Part shown: positions 1 through 12,585 of the stretch, piece after piece
Position numbering within the stretch: position 1 is the stretch's first letter
Layout of the letters: each line of letters starts with the position of its first letter
NCBI RefSeq assembly: GCF_021917145.1
Contig: NC_061068.1
Coordinates: forward strand, 6,093,344 to 6,157,343
Length of the DNA stretch: 64,000 nt
From: Hypomesus transpacificus
Taxonomy: Eukaryota; Chordata; Actinopteri; Osmeriformes; Osmeridae
Direction: 5' to 3'
Program-made: the position numbers and the translations under genes
Notes under the pieces: model-generated
Databases searched by the model: none
What the model saw: the letters and a program-made list of their open reading frames with translations, nothing else
Told to the model about the DNA's origin: nothing

Positions 1-83
1 TAACATTTAGAATGGCTTGTTTAATTTGACACAATCCATGAATTGTCATGGTTCCAGCTAACCCATATTTTTGTTTATCCAAG

Positions 84-277
84 CACTGCATCATCCAACA
101 ATCCACGGCCCTCAGTCTCAAAACCATGGCCCCCATCGGACGAACCACTCCCAGAGGCGCGAGGGCAGCCCCCCTCTCGGCCTGGCCAAGTGGTTTGGCT
201 CGGATGTACTGGAGCAGCCCCTTCCCTCCATGCCTGCTAAAGTTATAAGCGTTGATGAACTGGAGTTCCGGCCGTGA
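84..277 (+). CDS. eif4enif1: eIF4E transporter (4E-T), last coding exon, partial gene
   Basis: The frame ends in LPSMPAKVISVDELEFRP and a stop at 275-277. I recognise this as the C-terminus of 4E-T, the nucleocytoplasmic shuttling protein that binds eIF4E and represses mRNAs in P-bodies; the human protein ends in a very similar VISVDELEYRQ. The exon probably begins after a pyrimidine-rich stretch and AG at 82-83; an alternative acceptor is the AG at 56-57. Only this exon lies in the window and the rest of the gene is off the left edge. Human EIF4ENIF1 lies near PATZ1 on 22q12, which fits the neighbour here. Confidence 0.85.
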
Positions 278-1115
278 GCATTTAGAAGATGCTGGCAATA
301 GCAGGACTTTTCTTTGTCTCCCATCTTCACATCCCCATTAGTGACAAATGTGAACTTTCATTTCTAAGTCAAAATGCACAGATTTGAGATGTCTGTCAAT
401 TATTTGTCTTAAACCTTGAAGTCACTGGTAGTGTTTAAAGAGGCCTAAACTTAAGAAAGGGAAAAATGAGTAATGGGGTTCTTTTCTGCAGCTTATTTGT
501 TTTGAGTATTCTTTTTGTATTCAGTTTTTGCAGTAAAGATGAAGTAAATAATGTATAGGCCCTAATTGTACAGACCATGGGAAAGAAACGTATTCTCCCT
601 GTACATAATAGATATGATTTCTTTTTCTTGGTATGGAAAAGGTTGTACTGCAGTTAAATGGAGAACTGCCAGGGACTTGAGTGGAACCTCCAAGATGGGG
701 TAGTGTTTCCATCTGATCCTGGTGTTACCCAACCCCCATCCCGGCCCCAGATTGGAACTGCACTGAGAAAAGGGCTACTGCAAGTCATGTTTGATTGTGG
801 AGGTTCCCAGAGTGTTTCCCATCAAATGCCCCTCTAAGGCATGGTCAGTGGCCCTGTTTGTAGCGGTAACTAGTTTGAGCATTTCAGGACGCCCCCAGTG
901 GGAACAGCAAGTGCTGGTTGTGCCTTTCTCTTGTATTTCTTTTTTTTTTTTTTTTCGTATTCCCCTCCCATTCGCCCCGTCACTGGAAGAGAAGCACTGC
1001 TGAAATCACGATTTTCTTTTTTGGGGGGGTGTTTGGGATTCCGTTTAAGGTAATGTGCTATTAAGTTATAAAAGCACAATTAGAATTAATAAATAAAATG
1101 TTCAATAAAACGAAT
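278..1115 (+). other. eif4enif1: eif4enif1 3'UTR with two poly(A) signals
   Basis: No coding frame is supported after the stop. The region is AT-rich, contains a 17-base T run near 940, and ends in two AATAAA hexamers at 1088-1093 and 1104-1109, which most likely set the mRNA 3' end near 1115-1130. Confidence 0.6.
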
Positions 1116-1945
1116 TCACAAAAGCATTTTGTATTATTTTAAGCTTGTACCAACCTTGCGATATTACGATGTGAGTTTTGCTGTATTTTGATAAAGCAAT
1201 TTAAAAAATGTATGGTGTTCAAAGTAGTTTTGAGCTATGGGATTTAAAGCAACCGACTTGGTTTGGTCGATCGTACAGAGACGCGGGTTGGCAAAATGGT
1301 GCTAATTCACGGTGTCACAAATTCACGGTTATCTCGTGATTGAACCTTTAATTATATGAACGACGTTCGAATCATTTTTATTCGGACCTTTTTATTTGTA
1401 TTAAAAGTACATTTCACAGGGGCACATTTCACAGGGGCACAAGTGTTGTGTATAAGCTATTAAACTATGTACCACGAAGAGTATCCATTTCGATTTCAAC
1501 ATGCGCGCTCGTGTGTCGTGTTCTGTTTGACCATACAGGAAAGCTTGTGCGTCTGTTATTGGGGGAGGGGGTTGTTCTGAGGGGGGGGGGGGGGGGCGAC
1601 AACGGCAGAACAGGAAGGGGAATTTTATACTATATTTTTGTGTATAAACGTTCTACGGGATCGAGAGCTGTCAAGGATAATTGACACGTTTTTAATACAA
1701 TATACATGAGAAAGAAAGTGACGTTGACATGTTTCTGGAAAGAGACCCCCCCTCCCCCGCAGAATATAAGGTCAAAGTTCACAGGAAGCTGGGGGGCTGC
1801 CATTTTTTCCTGCTGCTGCTAACATTTTAGATGCTAAGGAGAAAGGAGGGGTGGCTTTCGTTGGTAAATTTTATATTTAATTTACCCCAAAAGAGTTCAA
1901 AACATTCGTTCCTTTCTCCACCCCTTGTTGCAAACATCATAACTA
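1116..1945 (+). promoter_or_regulatory. patz1: patz1 upstream region and 5'UTR
   Basis: This is the gap between the eif4enif1 poly(A) site and the patz1 start. A direct duplication of 'catttcacaggggca' lies at about 1411-1440 and a 16-base G run at 1581-1596. The CT-rich stretch at 1910-1925 immediately precedes the start codons. No TATA box or clear transcription start can be called. Confidence 0.4.
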
Positions 1946-4900
1946 TTGAATGAATTCGGCATGGAGAAAATAGTGGAACAGTCTTGGAATTCTTCCTACA
2001 CCTACCAGGTGAGCAAGCATAGCGCGGAGATGCTACACAACCTCAACATTCAGAGGAAAGATGGAGGCAGGTTTTGCGATGTGATCTTGCGCGTCGGTGA
2101 AGAGAGCTTTCCTGCCCACAAGGCGGTACTGGCCGCGTGTAGTGAGTACTTCGAATCGGTCTTTAGCTGTCAAACAGAGGGCGACAGCGAGGCAAAGGAG
2201 CTTGAAATGCATACCATAAGCCCTAAAGTTTTTAAAGACATTCTAGACTTTGCTTACTCTTCGAAGATTGTGGTACGCCTGGAATGCTTCCCCGAGTTGA
2301 TGACAGCAGCCAAGTTTCTGTTAATGCGATCAGTCATCGAGATATGTCAGGAGGTAATAAAACAGTCTAATGTACAAATTCTTCTTCCACCTTCACGAGG
2401 AGGGGACTCCAGCTTGTTCCCTTCAGGAGCCCCGGATTTGGGCTTCCAAGCGACTCAACAGGAAATGCCAAATGGTACTGAAATGTTATCAAATGGCTCA
2501 ATGTTTTCCAACATTGGACAAACGCACAACTTGGATGGAAACAGTGATACGTCTCTGGTCAGTAGCCCTTCGTCAACAATGCACCCTGCCGGTCGATTGC
2601 CAGTGTCTCCATCATCAGAGATGACGGGGAATCATTTTCAAGAGGATGTCTCGCCTGGATCAAAACGAGGTAGAGGGCGGCCAAAGAAAGGGACAGTCAT
2701 GGAGCCTATACATTTTAATCACAGCACCCCTAAAGACAATGGGTTATTTCTTTGTAGAATTTGTGGGAAAGCATTTACAGAGGCGACACGCTTAAGAAAC
2801 CACGAAGCACAGCATGGAGCATCCACCGGTGGTGTAAACAGTAGCAGCGATACCTTACCCGCTGCAGACGGCCCTATGTTGATATCTCAATCACAACCAG
2901 GTCTGTTGGAAAATGGCATATCCATGCACGGCATCGAAGATAACAGTCGTAAACGTGAAAGGACGAGACGTCACGTTGGTTGTGACATTTGTGGGAAAGT
3001 TTTTCGTGACGTTTACCATCTGAACCGACACAAGCTTTCTCACTCCGGAGAAAAGCCATACGCGTGTCATGTATGCGGCCTTCGTTTCAAACGCAAGGAC
3101 AGAATGTCATACCATGTGAGGTCACACGATGGCTCCGTTGGCAAACCTTACGTGTGTCAAAGCTGTGGAAAAGGATTTTCAAGGTAAGTACATATTTGGA
3201 TAGAATACCATAAAGGACATGATCAATTATCGGGAACCTCAATGTTCCTTACAACCAGATCCATGCAATTCTCTTGGTTGTGTCAGTATGGTAATAGTTT
3301 CTGTTTTGCTATATTTAGGCCAGACCATCTGAATGGACACATCAAACAAGTTCACACAACAGAGAGACCCCACAAGTGCCAGGTAAGACTATTAAGATTC
3401 TCTCTGGAAATGTGATCTCTTGGGTAGCAATTTTGGCATTAGGCCTCTGTCTAAACTATTGACAGTTCATGTCTGAAACATTGCTAGAATGTCTAGACCC
3501 AGCAGGGGCGGATCTAGAGATTTTCATTCGGGGTGGCAATGGGGTGGCAGAAGGAAGTTGTTGGGTGGCCTCCTGAAGGCGAATCAAACCCAGAGTAGGG
3601 GGGTACAGTACTCCCTATGGTAAATTAATAGGCTAGAATATCATAGTTTAAATTAAACGGTAACATTAATATTTGTTATTGAAATGTTCTGTAATGTACA
3701 AATAATATTTTTCCATGGGAAGATTGAGGTTCATGTTGTTTAATTGTAACTTGTTTCACAACATGCTCTTATGGTTCTTCCCTTTGGGACTGTTTTTTCA
3801 CAATGTATGCTTCATGTTTTGGCTACCCGCCATGTTTGGGGCTATCTTGTTGTTATGATCAGAGACCTATGCACTTTTGTAACGCTCTCTCTTGGAAGTC
3901 GCTTTGGATAAAAGCGTCTGCTAAATGCATAAAAATAAAAATAAATGTTATTGGGGTGGCAGCTGCCACCCCTTAGATCCACCACAGAGACCCAGGCTTT
4001 TATGGGCCATTGTCTGAATGATCTGTGCTTTGTACAGTGTGTCTTGCAATGCATGTCAAAAAAACAATGAAATCCTCCTTTTCTTGCGCCTTTTTTCCCT
4101 CTCCAGATCTGTAATGCCTCCTTTGCCACGAGAGACAGACTGAGATCCCACCTGGCATGCCATGAGGACAAGATCCCCTGCCAGATTTGTGGCAAATTCC
4201 TCCGAGCTGCATATATGACCGACCACCTCAAGAAACACAGTGAAGGAACTCACAACTACTGTGGCATATGCAACAAAGGTAAAGCCTAATTTACATCAGC
4301 CACTTCATTTAAGTGCCATGACTTGTCTCTACCGAATGTCTGTTAAAACTTTTGTTGAAAATAAGACATTTGAGGCAGAGTTGTTTTACCTGAAGACTCA
4401 AGAGTACACCTGTGAGGAGGCTGTTGAACCAACCGGTCTCTTGTCTCTTTGCGTTTAGTATCCCTGGAAAACAGTTACCAGCTTGTTATTTAATTCAGAC
4501 TGATACAGAACAGTGTTTTTGTTGCACCTACTCCAAAATACACAAATTGCTAGGTTTGCAAAACTTTCCTATCCTGCCTTTTAATGGCAAACTAGTACTG
4601 CAGGTAAGGGCTGCGTCAAGAATACATGTCTACATATGGCCAAATATGAGAAATGGTATGCAAGGACCTGAACCAGACACCATAAATTTCAGTCATGAAA
4701 ATTTGCCAAAACTCGTGGTAACTCTACAAAGGTTTATGTAGGTTATGTATCATTGATCTGTGGTCGATCTGTGGATTCAGAAGGCAGAATGCTCTCGCGT
4801 TCATATCCAGCGGTGTGTAGGTCTGCAATTGCCTTTTGTTGTGTGTTCTTTTCCTGGACCCAGGTTTCTCCACAGCATCCTACCTTAAGGTGCACGTAAA

Positions 4901-7842
4901 AACGCACCATGGCTCACCTCTCCTCCCCGCTGCCACAGCACACAGCTTCCCTGAGCCGCGGGGGGAACCGCCGATGCACAACGGCGCTCCTTACCACACA
5001 GGACGCCAGTGCGCAGTGGAAGGCAAGCAGCCGCCCACCCTGTCTTCAGCATTCGTGTTTCTTGCCTTTTATCATCTGCTGCCTGGAGGTGTTGCATCCC
5101 TATAGCCATTCCAAAGCTCCACCTAAAGCATACATAAAATAGGCACACTCTCACATGCTTTTGCATGTCCGGTAACCATTACGCTTTATCTAGATGGATC
5201 CATCTGCTGTCTGTCTTTCCATGAGCTAACAGGACTTCTTCATAAAGAAAGCACCAAACAGCGGCACTTGTGGTCTCTAGATGAGGCTAGCAGGTGTAGT
5301 GTCAACCTCAACTTAAATGTCAATGCATGTGTCGTCTGTGATTCATGCCCAATAAGGGAAGGAGAAACATGTCTGGAAGGAATTGTGTATGATGGTTAAG
5401 ATAAGATGCTACGTTGACTTTCCCATTTCACAAAACAGCCCACATACATGGGCTGTTTTGTGAAATAGGAAATAGAAAAGACCTGATCATCCCTATATAT
5501 CATCCTCTAATCTGACTTCTCCATCTCTTTTCCTAAATAATGACAAAACAAAGCTTGGGTTGGATTTACCCTAAGTGTCGCTGTTAGATGCAGATTATTT
5601 TCAAAATATTGCCATATCTTTGGAAAAATCTAGCTATCTTGAGTAAAAAAAACTTAGATAAATGTGTTTTAGCATACTTGCATTGTTTTGGGATCTTTTT
5701 TTTGTGTTGGATCTGTTTTGCCATAGTAGTTGTTTGGCATGACAACATGGTGAATGCTGTCTGCTGCTTCCTGTTATGTTTCTCACATGGTGGCCACTGG
5801 TACGCTCTGTTGCATGAACAGCTGTGTATCAATTGAATGTACACAACAACCTGGATTCAATGGAGCTTTTTTCATGTATATTATTGCCATAAAAACCAGC
5901 AACCTCTGGCTAGTAGGCTCATTTACCTTGTATTGTCTACCTTTTTGTGAATCAGTCTAAGAAGTGCATTGATGCAGCACTTCAGATTGAGCTGAGCATC
6001 ACTTTAAAATGCAATACAGTTTGAAATGGAGAAGGGCGTTCTGGAAACATGCACAATGTTGGGGTTGCAAAGAAGTGTGATAAACAAAATAAGTGCCCAA
6101 TAAACTGGTTGGTGTCTTAAAAGGCACTATTAGGATTAACTCATCACAGACGAATTGCAAATAATAATGAAAACAATTCAATTAGCAACCCAAGCACTAT
6201 ATAGTTTACCTCCCAAAAGGCATCTGCTGGCTTGGCAAGTAATAGAGGAAAAAGTTTCATTCACTGAGTTTTTTTTTCCTTATGGTTATTTAGTCAGTTT
6301 CCATTTTAAGAGAAATACTGCAAACCTGCGTAGCTTGGGTCTTCCCACTGACAGTAAATGGTGTAGCTCAGATCTGATGTCATGGTAACAACAACTGTTG
6401 ACTGTATAGTTTCTGTGGCCTTTGTTATTTCTGTCCTCCACATCTGTCTCGGGGGCGGGTGTTTGTGTAGACCTATGCACTACTCGCCGGCTGCTGGTCA
6501 CCTTCCCTGAGGCAGAAGGTCGCTTTCGTGGGTTTTCTGGACCCCCAGTTCTCTCCCAGCCCTGCCCCCCTACCTTGAGCCTGCAGCCTGAGCTGCTCTT
6601 GGGAAAATCAGGGGGTGCGCCATATTTCTGGGAGTGTCGCTCTGGCGGGGCGCCTGGCTTCCCTTTCCACGGGCCTCTTGCAGGTCAGTATGGGCCAGCA
6701 GGAGGGCGGGTGGGAGCTGAGCGCTGAAACACTCTATTGATTGGTTGAGCACGATAGTAGCCATGCTGCTGGAAAGATTTGGGCAAGAAGTATCCAGCCA
6801 CTATGAGTGCATGGGCAAGGAAGTGACTGGAATCAACATACTATGAGAGCATGTTGTTGCTAAAAGTTGGCTGTAATTTAGTGGCTTGTCTCTGTGTCTT
6901 AAGATTTAAGCTACTTATTCCTTTAAGAGACCAAAAGGCGTGTGTAATCTGGTTTCAGGTCATTTTGATATATTTATGGTGTAAGAAATAAGATGTTTTG
7001 TTATTGTCCTTGTAGAGCTATATTGAAAGGAATTAACTATTTCCATCCCTCACAGATAAAGGAGTTCTGGGACCAATCTTTTGGAGATTTCTCTGGATGC
7101 ATCACTTTTCTTTTCAACATGGAACACTTAACTTTGCACAATAATTTCAGTTTATATTGTTGCAGGTGGTGGCCAACTGGAGTACTTCTACTGAGGGAGG
7201 AGCTATATGTTGAATTGTGTGTAATTACTAATTCGAGTTTTCCCTCTTCCCTGTTTTTATGCCCTACCCTCATTTTTCTTTCTCTCTTTTCATGGCCGCC
7301 TCCTCTTGGTCTCTCTTCCTCCTGCTCTCCACACACCCCCACCCCTCCATGTGTTTTCCTCAGACGGGCAGGAGAATGTTGGGAAGTGTCCCCATCAGGA
7401 ATCTGAAGAGTCAGACCCTTCTTTTGGGGAGCTGTCGAACGGGGATGAGCTCAAGTCTCCACACAAGCCTGACGGTGAGGAACAGGGGATGACGCCTCTA
7501 GCGTGCAACGGAGCCTCTGCTGGTGCTTTGGCATCACCAGGGAGCACCAAAGTCAAGACAGATTTAGAGAAAAAATTCCCTTGCAGCGACTGTGGCCAGG
7601 CTTTCCGTACCAAGTCCTACCTCAACAAGCACCAACACAGGGTGCACAAGGCTCCGAAAGGCCATAGCAGTACAGCGTCAGGGTTAGGGGATCTTGCCCC
7701 CTCCCTAAGCTCACCCTTTTCCCCTCAACAGAACATGTCCCTGTTGGAGTCTTTTGGCTTTCAGATAGTACAGTCTGCTTTTGCCTCCTCGCTGGTGGAC
7801 TCTGAAGCAGGCCATAGTGGGATTGGCCATGGGGAAAAGTGA
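1946..7842 (+). CDS. patz1: POZ/BTB and AT-hook zinc finger protein 1, complete
   Basis: Coding exons are 1946-3183, 3319-3382, 4107-4278, 4864-5022 and 7364-7842, giving 703 aa. PATZ1 is a nuclear DNA-binding regulator that partners BTB proteins. Visible in order: a BTB domain (aa ~25-145, with CDVILRVGEESFPAHKAVLA), an AT-hook (KRGRGRPKKG, aa ~240), then C2H2 fingers beginning with CRICGKAF, CDICGKVF, CHVCGLRF, CQSCGKGFSR, CQICNASF, CQICGKFL and CGICNKGF. A last finger, CSDCGQAF, sits in the final exon before the conserved tail SPFSPQQNMSLLESFGFQ. Two in-frame ATGs exist. The second, at 1961 (MEKIVEQ), has the better context and resembles the human start MERVND, so it may be the real start. 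Intron 4 uses a GC donor (GAAG|GCAAGC) with an AG acceptor at 7362-7363. If intron 4 is retained, the protein ends soon after exon 4 and loses the last finger; the human gene is known for C-terminal splice forms. Confidence 0.97.
3503..3987. mobile_element. Non-autonomous hAT-like DNA transposon in patz1 intron 2
   Basis: The ends are imperfect inverted repeats: the left begins CAGGGGCGGATCTA and the right, reversed, begins CTGTGGTGGATCTA. The element is flanked by an exact 8-bp duplication, AGACCCAG, at 3495-3502 and 3988-3995. An 8-bp target duplication with CA-rich short inverted ends is typical of hAT elements. There is no transposase frame. Part of its interior (about 3729-3940) matches another short repeat also present at ~34.3-34.5 kb, so it appears to carry a nested insertion. 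Confidence 0.8.
3729..3940 (+). repeat. Fish short interspersed repeat, copy 1
   Basis: This ~210 bp stretch runs from 'gttcatgttgtttaattgta' to the tail 'tttggataaaagcgtctgct' and an A-rich end. It is closely similar, in opposite orientation, to 34300-34515. Two diverged copies in one window and a conserved 3' tail shared by many fish SINE/LINE-tail repeats support a retroposed short repeat. The exact family is not assigned. Confidence 0.7.
5421..5470. repeat. Near-perfect 21-bp hairpin with 8-base loop
   Basis: The left arm is 5421-5441, the loop 'acatacat' 5442-5449, and the right arm 5450-5470. Twenty of 21 positions pair, with the core ATTTCACAAAACAGCCC fully paired. It lies in patz1 intron 4. 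It could be a remnant of a tiny inverted-repeat element or a transcribed hairpin. It is shorter than a usual pre-miRNA. Confidence 0.75.
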
Positions 7843-8430
7843 CTCTAGTGCTGATGAGTCTGTCCAAACTGCCTTTCTCCAGATGAGGGCTAGATTTGAT
7901 CAGTCACCTGGCATTCAGCATCTCAGCTTAACTAGACTTTCTTGGAAGACTACTCTGCTGTTCAGATATTCATAATATTTTGTGTCTCTGTATTATGGGC
8001 TATAATTTGTTGATGTTTACCATTTTGGAGCAAAATTGTAAATACATTTTCTTTACATTAACACATCATTGATTTATCTACCAAGTTATACCCATATTTG
8101 CTTTGCTCAGTTTAATGACTTTACTCTCTGTAATGTATAATCAAGCCCTTTCAATTCATTACCAAAAAACCCTGTTATCTTCTTGACAAATAAGGATGTT
8201 GTTAGAAGCATTGTCAACTAAAGAGACTAGTTAATTAGCAGACAATAAGACTTACCAATAATCCTTTGCTACCAAGCTTTTGAAAAAACGTATTTAAAAC
8301 AATCATATCAAATCTTGCAGCTGTGGCCCCATCTTCACTTCATAGCACCTGACTGCTAGAGGCTTGAGATGAATCCCTAACTACACTGCAGCAAAGCCAA
8401 TTCAGCCCCCCCACACACACACGCAACCCC

Positions 8431-8475
<45 letters not shown>

Positions 8476-9875
8476 GAAAAGGGTCAGGATTATGCCCATT
8501 GCCTCAAACGATTTGAGAATGTTTAGCTCTGGAATTCTAAGATAAGTTTGTTTGTTGGTCACGTAATGTGAAATCAATTCTGCATTATAAACAGGGACCA
8601 AATTCAGGTTTGACTATTGAAATTGAGAAATGTAGAGTATATTTTATTAACTTATTCATTGCCCTGTTTGCTTTGTGCAACTTTTTTTTAATTGTTTATT
8701 GAAATGTTGATGTAGTCTGCTGATATAGCAAATTTTTCTAAGTTATGTTAGAATCGGGAGGCCTAACTGGCAGTATAACAAGTGTAAGCGAGCGTGCTAA
8801 TTCTGTCTGCGTTTTATTCTCTCTGATATGCTTTTATTGTCTTATAACATCAAATTCAGTTGATTGATTAAGCACCGTACATTCCTTTTTTTATTTATAG
8901 TTCTATTGTTGTGATTGTAACAAGTGTATATTGCATACACTATACATGCATATGATCAAATAGGGAGCCTGTACATAGGTTAATGTTTTTTCCTTGTCCA
9001 TTATGTAGTTGGATGTAGATTTTGCTTATTTGAAAGTAACCACACTGCACACCCAGTGAACAGTGTTATATACTCTGTTCTAGTATAATAATGTGGGTTT
9101 GATTTGGGATGGAATGTTGTCCACTGGATGGTGACAGTAGTATCACTGTTCATTATAAACACTGTCACCTTGCTCTGGTAGTCCTTACTCTACCTGTAGC
9201 ATAACTCGTGGCTTGACCAATCAGTCTGCCTAGGCCATTAGTACCCTACTTTGAGCTCCTCCATAATAGTGATGCACTTGCATTCTCACTGTGGATGGAA
9301 TACAAGTCAGCCCCAGACTTATTTTATGTTATTTATTGGATGAGTGAGAGACGTAAAAAAATATGCTCTTTTGCTACAGTCGGTAGTTGTGGCACAATGG
9401 AATGGCTCACTGTTTATATATACTGGCTGTCTGGTGGTGTTGTTTCTCACCCATGTTGGTACTCGGTGTATGGGATGTGTTTTGTGTGTGATTTTGTAGA
9501 TACTCTTACTGTTTTATCATGTTATTTTGGTCTGTTGCAAAGTGCCTTCCAAATACTGATAGTGCACAGCAGTGGATTAAAAAGGACCTCTTTTTTAAAA
9601 GGTAAATCATACACGGAGTGACTTGCATTGACACTTTTGTATAAAAACATGCACACACAAGATGTACAGTATGTTAACTCGGTATTTTATCAATGTATTC
9701 TGCAAGATTGTTCTTTAAACATGTGAGTTACATGTTTTGTTATAAAATCTTTGGAAATATTTCAATATAAGCATACTTTTCTATAGATGTTTGTTTTTGT
9801 ACTCAGTTTTTGAGTCTGTTGTCTCCTATTGCTACAGAGGTGAGCGATGAAATAAACATTTATTTGAAACTCTTA
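7843..9875 (+). other. patz1: patz1 3'UTR with CA microsatellite and poly(A) signal
   Basis: About 2 kb of AT-rich non-coding sequence follows the patz1 stop. It holds a (CA)n tract at about 8432-8474 and a (TG)-rich patch near 9478-9492. An AATAAA at 9851-9856 is followed by T/GT-rich sequence, a good poly(A) site. A plus-strand frame at 9295-9621 is not supported by any family or splice context. Confidence 0.55.
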
Positions 9876-10206
9876 TTCAGTTCTGTTATTTTTCTGTTAT
9901 ACTATTTGTGGTTATATTGTTCTGTGGATATAAGTGAAATCCACCTTCAAACTGTGGACACAATAACAAATGACAGTCATATTTAGTACTTTTGTTTATT
10001 TCCAATAATGCTCAAAACTTTCAAGTTTCAACAAAAGTGGAAACAGTGTTTTTGGTTGTTTATGATGATAGTAAACCATGCTGACTTCCTTTTTAAATTC
10101 AGTTATAAGATCAGTTAAGGACAAGCAACTCAATGATAAAGTTATTTAAATTAGAAATTAAACGGTGTGTGATGTGGGCTTTCAGAGTTTTAAATGATAC
10201 ACATTT

Positions 10207-12531
10207 TCAGAATTTTGTTACAAAACCAAAGTTAGCCTTTTCCGTGTCAGATTTCCTGTTTTTGTAGTTCAGTTTGTTAAAGTCTTCCATAATCTCCATC
10301 ACAGTTTTGTTAGTGGTTTCTGGGATGAAATATAGCATGAATGCTGCACTGAAAATGCAGTAGACCACAAAGATCAGGAAGCAGAACTCTCCCATACCAT
10401 CCTGTGTGAGCCAAAAAATAACAAAATTAGCTGTGTGACAGTGAGCTATGGATCTAATGTTTAGTCAACAAATGTAGGAAGAAAAACATAAAACAAATGA
10501 GCTATCACAGCTAACCATATGTTGAGTATATGGCTGATTCTCACCACTATGTAGGGGAAGAACATGCCGATGAGGAACAGGCCCAGCCAGTTGACAGTGC
10601 CGCTGATCACATAAGCGGAGGGACGCCAGGCCTGCAGAAAGAGGTCAGCCGGAAGAGCCATTGCCACTCCACCTAAAAAGCAAGAGTTACATGACAAAGT
10701 GCATGGACCACACAAGCACTACACGTATGAACTATCCACTCTAATCCAGTGAATACAAGCCTATGTGGATTCTGGTATGTCCATGAAACTTACAAGGCCC
10801 AAGTCCATACACACAGATGACTGCGAAGATAAGAGTGATGTTTATATACGGCATCCAGAAATATAGATCCTGAGGAGAAAACAAAACTGTATTTCTTCTC
10901 ATTTCTGTTTAATGAACAGCCAGCATATGAAAATTAAAGAGGTACAGCATACCTTGAAATACAGTATGGCAATCAGCACAGACATGATGGCCCCCATCAA
11001 CAGGTACCCATAACCCATCAGATTCTTCCTGCCAGCACGGTCTATCAACAGGGACTGAGACACAACATTCCTCTCTCACAACAGGGCAGATCTACAGTGC
11101 AGTATTTAGGCTTTTTATTTACAGGTGGGACAGTTCACATGAATGTCTCATGCCTCAATGTATGATTCCCACCAGTTTTATTTCTGTCCTAATGTGTGTC
11201 CTGTTGCAGTACTCACACAGAAACTGACGGCAATGAGCTCTGTTGCCCCAATGCCAATGGACAGGTACTGCATTTTATCCTCTGCGACTCCAGCTTCATG
11301 GAAAATGTCAAAACAATAGAAATACAGCTAATAGACAGGAAGACAAGAGAGAAGAGGGAGGACATTTGTTTACTAACGACGAAGGAATTAAGACGGGTAC
11401 ATTATTACTTCAGTGGAAACTTTATATTAACGGTGGAAAAAGTTGACTCACAGCATTAATTCCACAGAACTGAACGCCAGCACAAGGAAAAATAAGAGCC
11501 AGCGTCTGCCATCTTACACAGCGGGATCGCAGCACGTCCAGCACTGTTTTAGTCTTCTGACCCTGGGAGTTCTCTCTTTCCTTATCCATGTCATCTAACT
11601 CAAGCTTCAGGTCATCCTCTTGCCATAACCACTGTAAAGCTTAAACACACATACAGTACCAGTCAAAAGTTTGGACACCTTTTAACTGATACTGTACATA
11701 TACACAGACACACACACACACATATAAAATATAACGTACACAGAGCTAGATACATTTTTGCAATAAAAGGCCTTGTTCACATACCTCTTTTGCAGCCCTC
11801 AGTGTCACCTTTGTCAATATAGAGGTATCGAGGAGCTTCAGGAAAGTAAGGCAGGGCCAGGAGTTGAAGGACAGCAGGCAGGCCACAAAGGCCAAGCAGA
11901 AATGGCCACGTGTCATCTCTCCCTAACAACTCCCTGCAAAAATGATGAAGAGGAGGAGTTGGGAACAACATTGCTGCTGTCAATATCAACTTAGCAAAAT
12001 GGTAATTAGTCAATCATTCATTAAGTAATCATACCTAGTTTAACCTTTTGATAATTCTGACATACTGACCTGATGCCTAAAATTTGGCCTATAATCTTCC
12101 CTAGTCCAATGAAAATGGAGCAAGTGAGGCTCATGAATCCTCTCATTTTCTTGGGAGAGCTCTCGCCCAAATACATCAAGTTTACACTCAGACCAAGGCC
12201 TAAGTTAAGAGAAAGACAGACAGAGACATAAGCTTTCACAAACAAAGAACCTGATGACAAACACGGGAGGTTGATCCTGTAAATGTTAGAACCACGCACA
12301 AACCAGTTGAAACAAACACATATATGCATACATTTACACACAAAAACCTAACACTCACCAGCATTATATCCGTAGAGAAATCTGCCCAGCAGGATCATCT
12401 CAAAAGACTTGGCCATGGGACTGAAGACCATAACAATAGCTGCTACAATGCCCACCACATTGTTAAATAACAGGGCTTTCTTCCTACAAAATAAAATTGA
12501 CATCATACACTGCTGAGATGATTATAGACTT

Positions 12532-12585
<54 letters not shown>

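Noticed and set aside
1576-1600. G-run upstream of patz1 as a promoter quadruplex
   Set aside because: A simple G homopolymer without supporting context; length may be unreliable.
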